A stretch of 21,280 nucleotides of DNA from the IMG/VR virus record IMGVR_UViG_3300017758_000180, positions 1-21,280 of that record; one strand, 5' to 3'. The notes under the pieces were generated by a model. It worked only from the letters and a program-made list of their open reading frames with translations. It did no database searches and was not told the DNA's origin. Both the position numbers and the translations under genes were made by a program. This DNA is from a virus. This document shows positions 7,800 to 14,677 of this stretch, piece by piece (positions within the stretch are counted from its first letter, which is position 1; every line of letters begins with the position of its first letter).

Positions 7800-8558
7800 A
7801 TGATAACTAAACCAAAACCCCCCATTATAGAATCAAACTCTATTCCCCCACCAAAGAAAAAAAGAGGAAGAAAAAGAACAAAAAAAAGATATTTTACTGA
7901 AGATACTGATTTAGCTATAAAACAGTACTTATCATCATCTAATCAAGATGAAAGAGATTATATATTTAAAACAAGAATTTATTATCCCTTTTATAAACTA
8001 GCTGAAAATTTAATCCATACTTTTAAATTTTACTATACAGAAGTAGAATCTTTAGAAGATTTAAAACATGAAGTAATTTGTTTTTTATTAGAAAAATTAG
8101 ATTATTTTAAACCTGAAAAAGGTTCAAAAGCTTTTTCTTATTTTAGTATTGTAGGAAAAAATTACCTTATATTATATAATAATAACAACTATAAAAAGAA
8201 AAAACAAAAAGTAGATTTACTAGCAGCAGATGAAGATGATGGAGTAATACACCAATTAGGTAGAGACCAAAGAAAAAAAGAATTAAAAGATTTTATAGAT
8301 CATCTTACTGAATATATAGACAAAAACATGTTTACTATATTTAAAAAAGATAAAGATAGAAAAGTATGTGATGCTATTAATACTCTTTTTAAGCGCAGAG
8401 AAAATTTAGAAATTTTTAATAAAAAGGCCCTTTATATATACATTCGTGAAATGACTAATGTAGATACTCCTGTTATTACAAAAGTAACAAAAATACTAAA
8501 AAAAATATATAAAAAGTTACATCAAGAATATATTGAAACAGGATATGTAAAAATTTAA
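7800..8558 (+). CDS. gp55: Late-transcription sigma factor, T4 gp55-like, 252 aa
   Basis: Residues about 58-135 resemble the reduced sigma region 2 of T4 gp55. The segment LEDLKHEVICFLLEKLDYFKPEKGSKAFSYFSIVGKN corresponds to the gp55 pattern of a helix, then Phe-x-x-x-Lys, then a run ending in a Lys-rich stretch (YKKKKQ, 131-136). gp55 directs host RNA polymerase to late promoters together with the sliding clamp. Unlike T4 gp55 (about 185 aa), this protein has a 30-residue Pro- and Lys-rich N-terminus (PPPKKKRGRKRTKKR at 16-30, AT-hook-like) and a longer basic C-terminal part. I see no obvious T4-style clamp-binding tail. It starts 4 nt after the membrane-protein gene. It may recognise the ATATTTAT-type elements in this window. 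A different small sigma factor is the main alternative. Confidence 0.7.
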   Translation: MITKPKPPIIESNSIPPPKKKRGRKRTKKRYFTEDTDLAIKQYLSSSNQDERDYIFKTRIYYPFYKLAENLIHTFKFYYTEVESLEDLKHEVICFLLEKLDYFKPEKGSKAFSYFSIVGKNYLILYNNNNYKKKKQKVDLLAADEDDGVIHQLGRDQRKKELKDFIDHLTEYIDKNMFTIFKKDKDRKVCDAINTLFKRRENLEIFNKKALYIYIREMTNVDTPVITKVTKILKKIYKKLHQEYIETGYVKI

Positions 8559-8566
8559 ATTTTTCC

Positions 8567-8582
8567 ATATTTATTATAAATA
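8567..8582 (+). promoter_or_regulatory. Candidate late promoter (ATATTTATTATAAATA)
   Basis: This gap holds both the ATATTTATTA element shared with other gaps and an exact copy of the T4 late-promoter core TATAAATA (8575-8582). The core ends only 7 nt before the ATG at 8590, so if it is the -10-like element the transcript would be nearly leaderless; the upstream ATATTTAT reading would leave a slightly longer leader. TATAAATA also occurs by chance inside genes here (for example at 15843), so confidence is limited. Confidence 0.4.
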
Positions 8583-8589
8583 AATAATT

Positions 8590-8970
8590 ATGGATTCATT
8601 AAACCAAGTAATTTTTGATGATAAATCATTTTCTGATTTGTTAAAAGAAATTCATAAAAACCAATCAAAAAAATCAAAACAATTAGCTAGTTTAATAGCT
8701 GAATTAAGACCCCTTATTACTTCTTTAGGAGATGCTACCGTAGTAGTACCATTAATTAAAGAATACATGGAAATTAGTGTTAAAAATGATGATCAATTAA
8801 TAAAAATGGCTGCTATAGTCCAACGTTTATCTACAGGGGCTACTTCTAGTGGAGATGGAGGACTACTAACAGAAGAAGAAATGGAACAACTTCAACAAGT
8901 AGCTGATGAAATATCAAAAAATATTGAAGAACCTAAACAACTAAACAAACCTAAAGAAACTGATGGATAA
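8590..8970 (+). CDS. Uncharacterised helical phage protein, 126 aa
   Basis: The function is unknown. It has a short N-terminal part with FDDKSFSDLLKEIHKNQ (9-25), a long helix to about residue 85 (ASLIAELRPLITSLGDATVVVPLIKEYMEISVKNDDQL), a Gly-Ser linker, and an acidic helix (LTEEEMEQLQQVADEISKNI). No Cys, signal or membrane segment is seen. Its last 8 nt overlap the start of the OB-fold hub gene (ATGGATAA), which implies translational coupling and suggests a role in the hub/spike module, for example as a chaperone or small baseplate subunit. Confidence 0.75.
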   Translation: MDSLNQVIFDDKSFSDLLKEIHKNQSKKSKQLASLIAELRPLITSLGDATVVVPLIKEYMEISVKNDDQLIKMAAIVQRLSTGATSSGDGGLLTEEEMEQLQQVADEISKNIEEPKQLNKPKETDG

Positions 8971-9916
8971 AATTGTAAGAGTTTATGATATAATTTTAGA
9001 TAAAAATCATGATGCATGTAAACCTAATTGTACAGCAGATGATATAGGAACAATTTATTTTACTGAATTAGATGAACTTACTCCTGAAGCTGACAAAGAC
9101 TTTGAACTATCTACAGCTAAACCTTATCATTACAATTTGCTTCATATTCCTGTAAAAAATGAATTAGTTCATATAAAATATTCTGCAAGCCCTAAACATA
9201 ATGAACTAGAAAAACCAGATAAATATTATTTGTCTCCTTTATCTATAATGCAGAATGTTAATAGTAATGCTTTTATTGATAGGTTAAATCATAAAAATGA
9301 TAATTATTTTAAATTAAATGCTCTTATAAAACGTTTACAACCATATGAGGGGGATATGATTTTACAAGGTAGATTTGGAAATTCTATAAGATTTGGATCT
9401 ACTATAAATACAGAAAAAATAACAAGAAAAAATAATTGGAGTAATGAAGGACAAATAGGATCCCCTATTACTATAATAAGTAATGGTCATCAAACAATTT
9501 CAACTAATATAGAAGAAGAATATGAACATACTGTAGAAAATATAAATCAAGATAATTCAAGCATTTGGTTATGTTCTGATCAACAAATAAATAATTTTGA
9601 AATAGCTTCATTACATGATTTATCATATTACTATGATAGAGAAAGAGAAAAACATTCAGAAGAACCAGAAGTTCAAAATAATGCTTTATCTGAAAATGTA
9701 AAAGAAGATCCTTCTTTAAGCCCCGCAGAAGAATTACCCCCTGAAGAAACCCAAAGTACAGAACTAGCTAATGTACAAGAAATAGAAACAGACTATTATG
9801 ATATAGCCTCTACAGAAGCACAGACAATTTCTATAAATTCTAATTTAATTTTATCTGAAAATTATGTACTTCCCGATAATATAAATGATAATTTTTTAAA
9901 CGAAGAAATAGGATAA
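8963..9916 (+). CDS. Baseplate hub/central spike protein, gp5-like OB-fold, 317 aa
   Basis: The centre (about residues 120-180) carries LQPYEGDMILQGRFGNSIR followed by FGST and, after a short gap, WSNEGQIGSPITIISNG. This is the pattern of the OB-fold domain at the N-terminus of gp5-type spike proteins, where EGD..+.GRFGNSIRFG spans neighbouring beta-strands. The N-terminal 110 residues look beta-rich and contain two Cys (CKPNC, about 18-22). The C-terminal 100 residues are acidic, Pro- and Glu-rich (EEPEV, PPEETQ) and probably disordered. No lysozyme domain or beta-helix is fused to it; those roles seem to be supplied by the next two genes. The start at 8963 overlaps the previous stop by 8 nt and gives the full conserved N-terminus. 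Confidence 0.65.
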   Translation: MDKIVRVYDIILDKNHDACKPNCTADDIGTIYFTELDELTPEADKDFELSTAKPYHYNLLHIPVKNELVHIKYSASPKHNELEKPDKYYLSPLSIMQNVNSNAFIDRLNHKNDNYFKLNALIKRLQPYEGDMILQGRFGNSIRFGSTINTEKITRKNNWSNEGQIGSPITIISNGHQTISTNIEEEYEHTVENINQDNSSIWLCSDQQINNFEIASLHDLSYYYDREREKHSEEPEVQNNALSENVKEDPSLSPAEELPPEETQSTELANVQEIETDYYDIASTEAQTISINSNLILSENYVLPDNINDNFLNEEIG

Positions 9917-9917
9917 A

Positions 9918-10505
9918 ATGGCAAAATTTAAAAAAATACATAATATATACAGCAAATTAGCAAATAACAATGGTATTAATAACTATCCAGGAGTAGATGA
10001 ATATTTAGATCCTACTCTTACCGAAGATTTTATATGGAATAATTTAAATTTATTGCATACTAACTGTATAATACCTATTGTAGAAGCTTTTGGTATTGAA
10101 GATATTAAAATAACATCTGCTTATAGATCTACTGAACTAAACAAATTAATGGGGGGAACTGAAACTAGCCAACATGTTAAGGGATATGCTATAGATTTAC
10201 TTAGTTTAAGTAAATCTTCATCTGTTTTATGGAATTGGTGTTTTCAAAATTTACCTGAGTGGAATCAATTAATTTGGGAATTTCCTGAAAGAGAAGATTT
10301 TACTAATGCTGATCAACCCTTTTCATGGGTTCATATTTCATATATTGAGGGAAATAACCCTAAAACCTGTACTATGTCTTCTGAAGTAGAAGTATACCAC
10401 GAATTAATGGATGAAGGTTACCCTGAAGAAATGATTAAAAGAGGAAAATACTTACACAACATACCTGAAGCAGACGAATCTATAGTAGGATTTACAGACT
10501 TTTAA
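9918..10505 (+). CDS. M15-family zinc peptidase, cell-wall hydrolase, 195 aa
   Basis: It matches the D-Ala-D-Ala carboxypeptidase / L-Ala-D-Glu endopeptidase fold of family M15. The segment ITSAYRSTELN (65-75) is followed by SQHVKGYAIDL (84-94), giving zinc ligands His86 and Asp93. A second cluster has QLIWEFP (117-123, candidate catalytic Glu121) and WVHIS (137-141, third ligand His139). Such enzymes cut peptide bonds in peptidoglycan. There is no signal peptide. It starts 1 nt after the OB-fold hub stop and precedes the beta-helix gene, the position of the lysozyme domain in T4 gp5. This suggests a tail-tip enzyme used during entry rather than, or as well as, an endolysin used at lysis. Confidence 0.85.
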   Translation: MAKFKKIHNIYSKLANNNGINNYPGVDEYLDPTLTEDFIWNNLNLLHTNCIIPIVEAFGIEDIKITSAYRSTELNKLMGGTETSQHVKGYAIDLLSLSKSSSVLWNWCFQNLPEWNQLIWEFPEREDFTNADQPFSWVHISYIEGNNPKTCTMSSEVEVYHELMDEGYPEEMIKRGKYLHNIPEADESIVGFTDF

Positions 10506-10516
10506 ATTTAAGAAAA

Positions 10517-10990
10517 ATGACTTACATACCATTATCACCAAAATCATATATAGGAGACCAAGTAATATTAAATTCAAATAGATTAATATTTAATGCTAAA
10601 ACTGACAGTATATTATTATATTCAGATAAAGCTATAGGATTTAGTACAAATGGTAATTTCCATTTTGATACAAATAATTCAGATAAAAGTAAAAGTAAAT
10701 TTATAGTAAATTCTCCTAATATTTATTTAGGGCTAGAAGATAATAAATTACCTGAACAACCAGCAGTTTTAGCAAATGATTTAATAATTTCTTTAGAAGA
10801 AGTTTTAGATTTAATACAAAAAATATATTCAGATTTAGCATTTCAGGTTTCTTTTTTATCATCTCCCCCAGGCAGCCCTACAGGTATATACCCTAAAAAT
10901 ATAAATCTTTTAAATAAAAGAACTAAAGAAATAGAAACTATAAAAGAGGAACTACAAAGTATTAAAAGCATAAAAACAAAATTAGTATAA
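10517..10990 (+). CDS. Beta-helix spike-tip-like protein, 157 aa
   Basis: Residues about 13-72 consist of short repeated strands of alternating polar and hydrophobic residues: GDQVILNSNRLIFNA, then DSILLYSDKAIGFST, NGNFHFDT, and KFIVNSPNIYLG. This resembles the intertwined C-terminal beta-helix of T4 gp5 and of Vgr-type spikes. The C-terminal half switches to helix (DLIISLEEVLDLIQKIY, and a Lys-rich end) with a PPGSPTGIYP turn at about 115-125, perhaps a docking region. It lies 11 nt after the M15 peptidase gene. I infer that it trimerises as the needle of the central spike; a tail-associated chaperone with beta-helix is the alternative. Confidence 0.6.
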   Translation: MTYIPLSPKSYIGDQVILNSNRLIFNAKTDSILLYSDKAIGFSTNGNFHFDTNNSDKSKSKFIVNSPNIYLGLEDNKLPEQPAVLANDLIISLEEVLDLIQKIYSDLAFQVSFLSSPPGSPTGIYPKNINLLNKRTKEIETIKEELQSIKSIKTKLV

Positions 10991-11907
10991 TGGCTACAAA
11001 ACAAGTAAGAAATATTTTAAATTCCCAAATTGACTCTGTGTTAACAAGAGCTAAAGAAAAAATAAAACAAGAAGGTTTAAACAAAGTAGAAGAAATGAAA
11101 AATGAGCTTCTTACTCCTGAAGAAATAATGAAAAAACTTCAAGTAAACATAAACGACGATTCTTGTAGTCCTGAAGGTCAAGAAAAATTTAATAAAATAT
11201 ATAATAATTTAGAAAAAAAATTAAATAGAATAAATAACATTTTAAAAGAAGCTTTATTAAAACTAGAAAGTATAGAAAATACTATAAATCCTATAATAAA
11301 TGAAGAAGGTCCTATAGGGACTATAAGCAAATTAGCAAAAATTTTAAAAGAAAATGTAGTTCCCGTACTTGAAATAATAATATTAGCAGCTCCTGCTTTA
11401 TTAATATCCCAAACAGTCCCTGTAGTAACAGGAATAGGTATAGATCAAGCACAAAAAAGAAGAGATAAAGCAGTAGCTTTAGTAAAAGAATTAACTCAAC
11501 TAATGATAGCTATTCCTCTAATGATTTTATTTTTTAAAAAACAAGCAAAAAAGGTAATAGATCGTGTAACTCCTGTTAAAGAAAAAATACAACCTATTAA
11601 AGAACAAGTAGATAAATTATTATTATTTATGGTTAGTTTACGTCTTCAATTTGAAGAAGGATGTGCTGAATTAAACAATTCTCAAAACACTGCTACCTCT
11701 ATAATTCCTGACCCTAATGAAACTACTCCTTTACAACAATATATGTCATTATTAAAAAATCAATATAATGATGTATATAATAAACTCCAAGATTTAGGTA
11801 ATGAAAAAGCTCTTAAAAGAGTATTTAAAATAAAAGAAAATTTAGAAGAAGACCACAATATTAGTTTTAAGATAGTCAATTTTAACAAAAAATCAAACAA
11901 ATCTTAA
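10990..11907 (+). CDS. Helical protein with two hydrophobic stretches, possible baseplate hub or tape-measure-like, 305 aa
   Basis: Not recognised. Residues 1-100 are charged helix and coiled coil. Two hydrophobic stretches follow at about 123-149 (VVPVLEIIILAAPALLISQT...) and 168-182 (LTQLMIAIPLMILFF), separated by a basic loop (KRRDK). The rest is again charged helix. It overlaps the previous stop by 1 nt (TAATG), so it is coupled to the spike genes. Its position between the spike and gp25, and its mix of coiled coil with membrane-like segments, recall tail tape-measure or pore-forming ejection proteins, but it is short for a tape measure. A baseplate hub component inserted into the membrane on infection is the working guess. 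Confidence 0.75.
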   Translation: MATKQVRNILNSQIDSVLTRAKEKIKQEGLNKVEEMKNELLTPEEIMKKLQVNINDDSCSPEGQEKFNKIYNNLEKKLNRINNILKEALLKLESIENTINPIINEEGPIGTISKLAKILKENVVPVLEIIILAAPALLISQTVPVVTGIGIDQAQKRRDKAVALVKELTQLMIAIPLMILFFKKQAKKVIDRVTPVKEKIQPIKEQVDKLLLFMVSLRLQFEEGCAELNNSQNTATSIIPDPNETTPLQQYMSLLKNQYNDVYNKLQDLGNEKALKRVFKIKENLEEDHNISFKIVNFNKKSNKS

Positions 11908-11915
11908 AAAAAATT

Positions 11916-11925
11916 ATATTTATAA
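11916..11925 (+). promoter_or_regulatory. Candidate promoter element (ATATTTATAA)
   Basis: This is the third exact copy of the ATATTTAT core in an intergenic gap, with its first base 26 nt before the ATG at 11942. It forms part of a small inverted repeat, TTATA-TT-TATAA (11914-11925). It would start the wedge and fibre gene block. Confidence 0.35.
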
Positions 11926-11941
11926 TAAACAACAATAAAAT

Positions 11942-12379
11942 ATGAAGGCAAAAACATTTGAAAATTTAATTAGAAAAATAGTTAGAGAAGAAATAGATTA
12001 TTCTTTACGTAGAGAAATTAAATCTCTTAAAGAAGATATTACTAAAGAATACCAACAATTAATAACAGAAAACCAAAATGATTTTTCAAAAATTAAAAAC
12101 ACAAATACTTCTTTAAAAGAAGAAGTAATAAATAATGTTATAGAAAAACCTCATAGAAAACTTAATTTTACTTCTAATACAGCTTTAAATGATTTATTAA
12201 ATGAGACTGCCCAAGGAAGTACTAATTTAAATGGGAGGGCATCACCTGTTTCTATAGATGAAGGTTTTACCAATATAGGGGAAATGCCTATAGAAGCTGT
12301 ATCTAAACCAGTAGCAGATGCGGTAACAAGAGATTATAGTAGTTTAATGAAAGCAATAGATAAAAAAAGAAATAAATAA
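11942..12379 (+). CDS. Uncharacterised helical phage protein, 145 aa
   Basis: Function unknown. The N-terminus (FENLIRKIVREEIDYSLRRE, residues 6-25) is an amphipathic, charged helix similar in pattern to those at 4497 and 4950. Next come a charged helix, then HRKLNFTSNTALNDLLNETAQG (about 71-92), and a C-terminal part with EAVSKPVADAVTRDYSSLMKAIDKK. From memory, the phrase FT.N.ALN..LN.T recurs in small proteins beside gp25 in marine T4-like phages; I could not check this. It is 3 nt upstream of gp25, so a baseplate-wedge or assembly role is likely. There is no signal peptide or membrane span. Confidence 0.75.
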   Translation: MKAKTFENLIRKIVREEIDYSLRREIKSLKEDITKEYQQLITENQNDFSKIKNTNTSLKEEVINNVIEKPHRKLNFTSNTALNDLLNETAQGSTNLNGRASPVSIDEGFTNIGEMPIEAVSKPVADAVTRDYSSLMKAIDKKRNK

Positions 12380-12382
12380 TAT

Positions 12383-12787
12383 ATGCCCTTAATAAGATCA
12401 AGAAGAATAAGTCCTTTAAATATTAACAAAAATGTTACTATAGGGGTTGCTTTTCCTTTAGACGAAAATAATATGTTTAAAGGTACTGAAACTATAGAGG
12501 AACAAAATAAATCTAATCTTATTAATCTTTTACTAACAGAACCTGGTGAAAGAATTAATTTACCTAATTATGGTGTAGGGTTAAAAAAGCTATTATTTGA
12601 ACAACAAATAAATTTAGATTATTTAAAACAAATAATCCAAGACCAAACCTCTAGGTATATTTCGGGTATAAAAGTAAATAATGTACAAATACAAATGTCA
12701 GAAGATAAACATTCTCTATTTATAACTATAACTTATCAATCTTTATTAGATGCACAAGAAGATAGTATACAACTAAATTTTAATTAA
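12383..12787 (+). CDS. gp25: Baseplate wedge subunit, gp25-like, 134 aa
   Basis: This is a clear member of the GPW/gp25 family, whose T4 member sits in the inner baseplate wedge and helps nucleate the sheath. Visible signatures are the N-terminal VTIGVAFPLD (18-27), NLINLLLTEPGERINLPNYG (45-64) with the family's E-P-G-E-R motif at 53-57, and GLKKLLFEQ (66-74). The C-terminal beta-strands (NVQIQMSEDKHSLFITITY) also fit. The length, 134 aa, is normal for the family. It lies 3 nt after the preceding gene and 2 nt before gp6, the same neighbour order found in many contractile tails. Confidence 0.9.
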   Translation: MPLIRSRRISPLNINKNVTIGVAFPLDENNMFKGTETIEEQNKSNLINLLLTEPGERINLPNYGVGLKKLLFEQQINLDYLKQIIQDQTSRYISGIKVNNVQIQMSEDKHSLFITITYQSLLDAQEDSIQLNFN

Positions 12788-12789
12788 CA

Positions 12790-14676
12790 ATGGCTTACAA
12801 TAAAGTATCAAATAAAACACAAGATAAAGACATAAAGTACTTAAATAAAGATTATAACTCTTTTAAAGAAAATTTAAGAAACTTTGCTGAAGTATATTTT
12901 CCTGAAAATTTTAATGATTTTAGTGAAGGTAATCCTGGAATGATGTTTCTTGAAATGTCTGCTTACGTAGGTGATGTTTTATCTTATTATACAGACACTC
13001 AACTTCAAGAGTCCTTTTTACATTTAGCACAAGATAAAGAAAATGTATACAATATGGCTTATACTATGGGGTATAAACCTAAATCAACAGCAGCTTCTAC
13101 AGCAGATTTAACCATATCCCAATTAGTTCCTTCTAAAACAGTAGACAGTACTTATGTACCTGATTATGATTACGCCTTAAGAATAAAAGAAAATTCTACA
13201 TTTTCTACTTTAAAAGGAGATAATTTTTATTTAACTAAAGATGCTGATTTTACTTATTCTTCTTCTTTTAATACTGTAACTTCTAGTGTTTTTCAATATG
13301 ATAGTAGTAATAACCCAGAATATTATATACTTGAAAAAACAGTTCCTGCAATTTCGGGGGATATTAGAACCCAAACATTTACTATAGGAGCTGCTGAAAA
13401 ATATAAAACTATAAATTTATTTGATACTAATGTAATATCTATTGAATCTATCATAGATTCAGAGGGTAATGAATGGAATGAAGTTCCTTATTTAGCTCAA
13501 GATACTATATTTGAACCAATAACAAATAATGCGGCTAATGATCCTACTTTACATGGATATAATAATGAAACCCCCTATTTATTAAAACTAAAAAAAGTTC
13601 CTAGAAGATTTGTTAGTAGATTAAAACCAAATAATCAATTAGAAATTCAATTTGGTGCAGGGATCAGTGATAAATCAGATGAACAAATAATACCAAATCC
13701 TGATAATATAGGGTTAGGTATTAAAGATGGTAGAAGTAAATTAGATATAGCATTTGATCCTTCAAATTTTTTATATACAAAAGCATATGGACAATCTCCC
13801 TCAAACACTACATTAACTGTATCTTATCTAGTAGGAGGAGGATTAGCTTCTAATGTAGGTAGTAATAATATTACTAAAACAGGTACTCTTTTATATGATT
13901 TTACCCCAAACTTAAATGCAGGGATGAAAAATTTTATTGTATCCTCAGTAGCATGCACTAATCCTAATGCAGCTAGAGGTGGGAAAGGAGAAGAAAGTTT
14001 AGAAGATATAAGATTAAACACTATGGCTAATTTTTCATCTCAACAAAGAACAGTAACTCGAGAAGACTATATTGTAAGATCTTTATCTATGGATCCTAAA
14101 TTTGGAAGTATAGCTAAAGCATATATAGTTCAAGATGATCAAATATCCCCCTCAAGTTCAACTAGAATTCCTAATCCTTTAGCATTAAATTTATATACTT
14201 TAGGATACACCTCAGCAGAAAAATTAACTACTCTAAATACAGCTACTAAAACTAATTTATCTACTTATTTAGAACAATATAGAATGTTAACAGATGCAAT
14301 TAATATTAAAAATGCTTTTATTATTAATTTTAAAATAGATTTTGAAATCACGGTTTTTAAAAATTACAATAATCAAGAAGTTCTTTTAAAATGTATTACA
14401 GAATTAAGAAATTATTTTAACATTAAAAAATGGCAAATCAATCAACCTATAATAATATCTGATGTTAAAAACTTAATAGGAGAAGTAAAAGGAGTACAAA
14501 CAGTAGAAGACATATTTTTTACAAATAAAAGTGGAGAATCTACAGGATATTCACAAAATAAATATCCTATGGATACCGCTACAAGAAATGGGGTTATTTA
14601 CCCCTCATTAGACCCAAGCATTTTTGAACTTAAACACCCAAATACAGATATTAAAGGACGAGTAACAACTTACTAA
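12790..14676 (+). CDS. gp6: Baseplate wedge protein, gp6 / baseplate J-like, 628 aa
   Basis: The N-terminal part has NPGMMFLEMSAYVGDVLSYY (48-67), followed by TDTQLQESFLHLAQDKENV and GYKPKSTAASTA. This is the typical start of the gp6/gpJ wedge protein, with the helix that dimerises wedges. At about residues 390-425 it carries NAARGGKGEESLEDIR and RTVTREDY, the core signature of the Baseplate_J domain. Beta-rich segments lie between the two. The C-terminal quarter (NIKKWQINQPIIISDVKNLIGEVKGVQ) resembles the gp6 C-terminal alpha/beta part. T4 gp6 is about 660 aa, so the length fits. It is the main ring-forming protein of the inner baseplate and probably contacts gp25 and the gp7-like product encoded at 18231. 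Confidence 0.88.
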   Translation: MAYNKVSNKTQDKDIKYLNKDYNSFKENLRNFAEVYFPENFNDFSEGNPGMMFLEMSAYVGDVLSYYTDTQLQESFLHLAQDKENVYNMAYTMGYKPKSTAASTADLTISQLVPSKTVDSTYVPDYDYALRIKENSTFSTLKGDNFYLTKDADFTYSSSFNTVTSSVFQYDSSNNPEYYILEKTVPAISGDIRTQTFTIGAAEKYKTINLFDTNVISIESIIDSEGNEWNEVPYLAQDTIFEPITNNAANDPTLHGYNNETPYLLKLKKVPRRFVSRLKPNNQLEIQFGAGISDKSDEQIIPNPDNIGLGIKDGRSKLDIAFDPSNFLYTKAYGQSPSNTTLTVSYLVGGGLASNVGSNNITKTGTLLYDFTPNLNAGMKNFIVSSVACTNPNAARGGKGEESLEDIRLNTMANFSSQQRTVTREDYIVRSLSMDPKFGSIAKAYIVQDDQISPSSSTRIPNPLALNLYTLGYTSAEKLTTLNTATKTNLSTYLEQYRMLTDAINIKNAFIINFKIDFEITVFKNYNNQEVLLKCITELRNYFNIKKWQINQPIIISDVKNLIGEVKGVQTVEDIFFTNKSGESTGYSQNKYPMDTATRNGVIYPSLDPSIFELKHPNTDIKGRVTTY

Positions 14677-14677
14677 T

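Noticed and set aside
10719-10726. ATATTTAT near 10719 as a promoter
   Set aside because: It lies within the beta-helix gene and no gene start follows nearby, so it was treated as a chance match; it also shows that the motif alone is weak evidence.
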